A DNA stretch of 64,000 bases from Medicago truncatula. Its lineage: Eukaryota; Streptophyta; Magnoliopsida; Fabales; Fabaceae. The notes under the pieces are model-generated. The model was not told where the DNA came from. It saw only the letters and a program-made list of their open reading frames with translations, and ran no database searches. The DNA is taken from assembly GCF_003473485.1 (NCBI RefSeq), contig NC_053048.1, positions 34,034,755 through 34,098,754 on the forward strand, in the 5' to 3' direction. Below are positions 59,238-64,000 of this stretch, piece by piece (position 1 is the stretch's first letter; every line of letters begins with the position of its first letter). The position numbers and the translations under genes are program-made.

Positions 59238-62200
59238 CTAAATATCATGATGAACTTGATTAGGATTAGGAATAATAAGAGGTTGATTATCCAAAGGCAT
59301 GTATTGAGCCATAATTGCACGTATCTCAGTGTCCATATATCTCTGCACAAAATAAACAAACAATTTCAGGAGGGCAGTAAGTAAATATGTAATGTCGGTG
59401 GTGACGAGACTCTTCAATAAATGTCATTTTAGTTCATTTATAATCTCAACTATTCAACTCAAGGGTGTTTGGATGGCATGGTTCTCTTCCAGATAAAAGA
59501 GTTCTTAATTTTAAACCATGAGAATGAAGCGGCGTAAAACTTTTCAGGAATAGTTTTGCCGCTCATGTGATCCTACGTGAGTCGTAATTAATTTATTCTT
59601 TAATATCAAAGTATTCTCAACTATTCTTTGCTTTCTCAATGTGGCATTGGTATTGATATATTGTCAAAAGAAAAAAACGTCAAGTCTGCAATAATCATAC
59701 CTGGATTCTGTACTTGTAAAATGCATATCCTCCAGAAAGTGTAACAACCATCACAAGGATAATCATCCAAATACTCACTACCGAAGAAGTATATTTACCT
59801 GCATTTATAATATACCAAATGAGTGAAAATTTAAATAAATTATTTCATATCTCAATAGCTATGCAAAAACATCTAATAGATAATGAGAAAAGTATTTTTT
59901 ATTTGTTTTTTAAAGGAGATAATTAGAAAAGCTGAAGTGAAAGATGTCAAAACCTTAGAGATTGTACACAGATAAATAGAATCACAAACCTTAGTAGCAT
60001 GCAAAGAGTATCTATGACACAATCAAGAAAATAATAGACCTAGAGTTTGGAACGAAAAATACTCTAGATATAACCTGACAAGCTTCTCCAAAAGGAAAAA
60101 CCTGACACTACAAAAGCAGAAAAGGGAATGCCAATGTAGCATGAGGGAAAAAATTAAAGTCGTGTTTACCTTATGAGTCATCAATTGATTCAAATGTTTA
60201 TAGAAAAACTACCAAGTCCACACAACAGTTTTGGATAGTGTTTTAAAAACCAGAATGGTCATTGGATCGGAGAGGATGCTAATTCACAGTTCAATGGTTT
60301 GAATAGTTAAATTGTAGTTGAATATGTGATAGCTAAATACATTTTTAACAGTAATATATTAAGAAATTATTGTAAATCAAAACTAATGTAAATTGATATT
60401 ATTATATGTCTTGTAGGATAAAGAATTGAGAATAAAATGATAAATAATAAATATTCATGAATATGAATATTTGCAACTTGTCATTAGACCATTATTTGGC
60501 TAATCAATATACACTATTGAAATTAAAAATTAAAGTCACCAATAAATTTGAAAAAAGACTAATCTAAATTGGTTCTTATGACTGGTTTTGTACTGGTTCG
60601 TGAGAAGCTTCTGGTGGGGACTGCTTCGTCCTTTTTAGATCTATCAATTTTCTAGGTTAAATGAGCTTAACACGTAAGCGGTTTGACAGTTTAAACCAAC
60701 CGGTCTGGAGTGCTTTTCACAACATTGGTTTTAGGAGTGGCATAGAAAGAGAGAAAAATCTAAGAGACTCACCAATACACGTGTCATTTTCTCGTGAGTA
60801 GAGCAAACCGCTATTGCACTTGCACTCATAACTCCCAAAGGTATTTTTGCATTTGCATTGTGGACACTGGCAAGCCGACTTTTCTTTGCATTCATCAATA
60901 TCTGCAACATAGTGAGTATACGAAATATATTAAAGCAGTATACTTCTAGAATAGATAATAGCGAGTTTAATTTTATGCAACCATTATGCACTAGTTCACC
61001 AAGAGAAGTAACTCTTGCTGATGTGTGTTTGTCATTCACTGGATTCTACAAAAACAGCCAAAAATGGGAGAGTAGGTAACCTTCACATGACCGGACTCCG
61101 TCACCTCTGAACCCTGACGGGCACTCGCAACCTTTTCTATAGTCATCCTGCATTATCAATTAAGAAACAAGAAACAAAATGACAATTCATATCTATCATA
61201 TTGATCTTACGTCCACTACTTGTAACTTAAATAATGTACAAAACGATGAAAAAGATAGCTTACATGGCAAGCAGAGTAAAGCCTTCCACCATGGGATGCT
61301 TTCCAACAACCTCCATTGTTGAATTCGCAGCTTAAGGTTCCTGAAGCTGTTAAGAAATTCAAATTCTCAATGAAAATCAAACAAAGGACATCGTAAACTC
61401 CTTAACGCAAAAACTACAAGGATAAGAAAGTAATAAGGAAGAATGAGAGAAATCAAAAGCGGATGAGAAACAAAAGAGGAAGAACTTTTCACCCCAAGCA
61501 CCAATTTTGGTAGTTGAAAAGCTAATTAGTCTTGTGAAACCTATATGTTTTCTGTTCGCACTATTTTATTTTTTTTGGTACAAATGGATTCTAAAAATAT
61601 AGAATCTAGAATGGAGAACGGAGCACTTTATCTGAATTCAAAATGGCCATTTACCTTCACAGTGAGTATATCCATCGCCAACAAACTTAATATTGTTTAC
61701 AACAGGGCATACACATACTCTTCCTCGGAAAGTGTCCTATAATTAGGAAAAACACATGCATATAGTCAAAATCAAAATAACCAAAAATGTAATACAGTTT
61801 TCACTTTTCACAATAATGTGCCTGACAAGGTTCGGTAAACCTAATACCCTGCATGCAGTAATATTAGATGATTTTTCCTTCCAACAACCACCATTGTTTT
61901 CCAAACACTCGTTTGTTTCCATGTCTGCAAATAATAATCAGTACAAACATTAGCTTCTGAACAAGATTAAATATCAATGAAGGAAGCACAGGTTGGTTTT
62001 CTAAAAAGAAGGGGAAAGAAAAAGGTGTTCATAGAACTGTTTATTACACAATACAAATTACCAAAATTTGAAATAAAAAAGTTAAGGAAATGAAGACCTG
62101 GAGTTAAGCAAATTGATGGTTCAGTGGTCTCTTGGAAACCTGCACACATTGCCTTGAGAACCGCTGGTCTTGACAACTTACCTAAAAGCAGTCGAAAACT

Positions 62201-63369
62201 TCAATCATAAAATTCAATACAACTAAATAACGGTCTAGATATCTTCTACAAAAGCTGTCTCATACCTCTGTACTGTCTGTTGTTTATAACAAGAGTAGGC
62301 AGTATAGTAACATCACCACGAGACTCTTTGCCAATCTGAAATCAAAGTTGGAAAATGCAATACAATCATGAAACAACATAATGGTCGAATAAGTGGACAT
62401 GAATATCATAAAAAACGTTTTCATTTTAGATAACCAACCTGTGCTTCCTGTTCGGCTTTGAGAACAGGGTTTTCAACATCGGCAAGAGGATCTCCAACAC
62501 AGTCTTTAATCTTCTTCAGATCAACACCTGCAAAGTAAATGGCACAAAAGAGGGGGGGAAGAGAGGGACAAACATATATTTTCTTAGAATGATGTGATAA
62601 ACAATTTTTCTATGAACATCTTAGAAAATAAAAGGTAAGTTAATTAAGTAGAGGCACAAACTGCTGAACCTACCAAGAGATTTAATAACTTCATCCGAGC
62701 ATTCTTCTGTGTATTTTTTCTCTTTCATGGGGCAACGGATTGAAAAGTCGGTCACATAATCCCACCATTGCCAAGGTCTTCCACTTTCATTCGCCACTTT
62801 AAAGAAGCAAGCTTGACGTAAGTTCTGAACAACAACATCTTTGCCATCATACCCTTTATTGAAATCTTGCTCAGGGTCCGGAGCACAGTACCGCCCGTGG
62901 TTTATACACTGAGACTTGCATCGTCTGCTTAATAAAAATTCTTTAGGGCAATACCAAGTTATATAGTGCGGGGTAAATTGAGTGAACCCCTTCTTCTCAA
63001 GTAGCTGAGCTGCTCCTTTAAAGCTCTTCACAAAATTAATTTGATTATCACACTTTGGCCCACATTCGTCGTTGCTATTTGTCCATAATTCATACTCAAC
63101 CCTGTCATCAGGATGTGGAAGAGCCTCTCGCCAATCAAGATTTATGTGCACCATCTCCCCGTCTGAGAGAGCCTTCTTGATTCTATCCCCCAAGGATTTG
63201 CTGATAAGAGCAGAAGGAATATTAATCTTTTCTATATAATCATCGTTTACAACATTCCCTTCTTCAGGAGTGTCCATCGTGATTAGTGTTTCTTCTCTGT
63301 CATCAGCTACAAGAATAGCTGCTGCTCCACCATTTTGTGCATTCCACGCCTTCAAAGTGAAGTAGCAAT
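59238..63369 (-). CDS. vacuolar sorting receptor (VSR/BP-80), 5' end missing
   Basis: VSRs are type I receptors that carry soluble cargo from the Golgi to vacuoles. Eleven exons join in frame: 63369-62674, 62527-62439, 62335-62266, 62181-62098, 61924-61848, 61736-61655, 61346-61264, 61147-61081, 60901-60773, 59798-59701 and 59342-59238, covering about 525 residues. Order: the end of the PA domain ([20 protein letters not shown]), the central Cys-rich domain ([44 protein letters not shown]), a [18 protein letters not shown] segment, and EGF repeats. The last EGF is calcium-binding type ([14 protein letters not shown]). A membrane span ([20 protein letters not shown]) and cytosolic tail with the YMPL sorting motif in [10 protein letters not shown] end the protein. 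About 100 N-terminal residues lie beyond 64000. Which VSR subtype it is cannot be settled here. Confidence 0.95.
60225..60735. mobile_element. MITE-like insertion in a sorting-receptor intron
   Basis: The ninth intron counted here (59799-60772) contains a block beginning near GTGTTTTAAAAACCAGAATG and ending near ACCGGTCTGGAGTGCTTTTC, inverted at low identity. The GTTTTAAAAACCGG...CCGGT wording is typical of a widespread plant MITE. Borders and target duplication are not resolved. Confidence 0.35.
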
Positions 63370-64000
63370 CTGCCAAAATCAACAGGGAATAAATTTAAAA
63401 ATTTGAGTCACTCTTTTGTTGTTCTGTTCCTAACAACCTATGCATCGATATGATAAGTATGACACCATATACAATCTAGAGATGGAATATGTAATCAAAC
63501 CAGAAAACATGTTTTTATTTTTATTTTTTTAGTATGGTTCTGCTACAATAATGTAACTGTTATTTCAACTCCCACCATCCATACCCAATTAATAAACTTC
63601 ACTTAAACCCAAAGAAAATTGAAACTACGCATCCTTAACCTGAATTAGGAAACATCAATAAAATCTTAAGCAACGACTTCCAGTGAACTGATTACATGCA
63701 TGTTTGAATTTACGGTTAGTTTTGCAGAATTGTGATATTTCATCGTGCCATTGGCAAAAGCTATACTTTGGAACTTCAACAAAAACATGGTGGCACCGTG
63801 AATTCGTCAAACTCACCATGATTCCAAACATGCGTGACATCGTTTTGGAAAGTCCTACTAGAATACTCGAAAATTAGTATAAAAACTGACATTCAGTTAT
63901 TAGAATGTGTAATCCCAACTTTCAATGTCACTATATAAGTAGCACCAAAAAAAAATACTATAACCATTCCAAATTTCCAATGCCTAACATATTCACAATA
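63370..64000 (-). other. intron of the sorting receptor, running off the window
   Basis: Position 63369 is preceded on the minus strand by a good acceptor (TTGGCAG), so this stretch is intron sequence. A 61-codon frame (63655-63840) with several Cys and Trp residues lies in it, but it matches nothing I know and no exon of the receptor was found up to 64000. Confidence 0.55.

Noticed and set aside
1..64000. CRISPR array, bacterial operon or viral genome
   Set aside because: No regularly spaced repeats, and every confirmed gene has plant protein sequence, with spliceosomal introns in most of them.

Overview
The window is nuclear DNA of a flowering plant. It has intron-split genes with GT-AG junctions, chloroplast and secretory targeting, AT-rich intergenic DNA, and many small transposon relics. 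The gene set and repeat style suggest a papilionoid legume, Medicago-like; this is inference and no marker here proves the species.

Layout. 133-1250 (-): pieces of a VAL/HSI2-type B3 repressor gene, probably decayed, running off the left edge. 4270-8618 (+): complete seven-exon chloroplast elongation factor P. 10302-11864 (-): single-exon PPR protein. 13206-13577 (-): small plant protein of unknown function. 16629-23083 (+): four-exon type I membrane protein with a Pro-rich ectodomain and a Trp/Asp-rich tail. 26778-30039 (-): two-exon LRR receptor-like kinase of the PXC2/IRK type. 30.9-42 kb: a diverged duplicated block on both sides of a hAT element and a mannanase pseudogene. 42-51 kb: gene-poor, built of hAT, Mutator-like, SINE, LTR and LINE relics. 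51867-56482 (+): six-exon FAX3-type chloroplast fatty-acid exporter. 59238-63369 (-): a vacuolar sorting receptor missing only its 5' exon(s), which lie beyond the right edge.

The genes do not form a pathway. EF-P and FAX3 act in plastids, the PPR protein in an organelle, and the receptor kinase, membrane protein and sorting receptor in the secretory system. No previously undescribed system was found. The most informative material is the transposon layer: at least nine elements have target-site duplications that can be read directly. Two are copies of one hAT family, of which one keeps the transposase C-terminal tail; another is a Mutator-like element keeping a piece of MURA. The duplicated block gives near 'before and after' sites for two MITE insertions. 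All exon coordinates were read by eye and may be off by a base.
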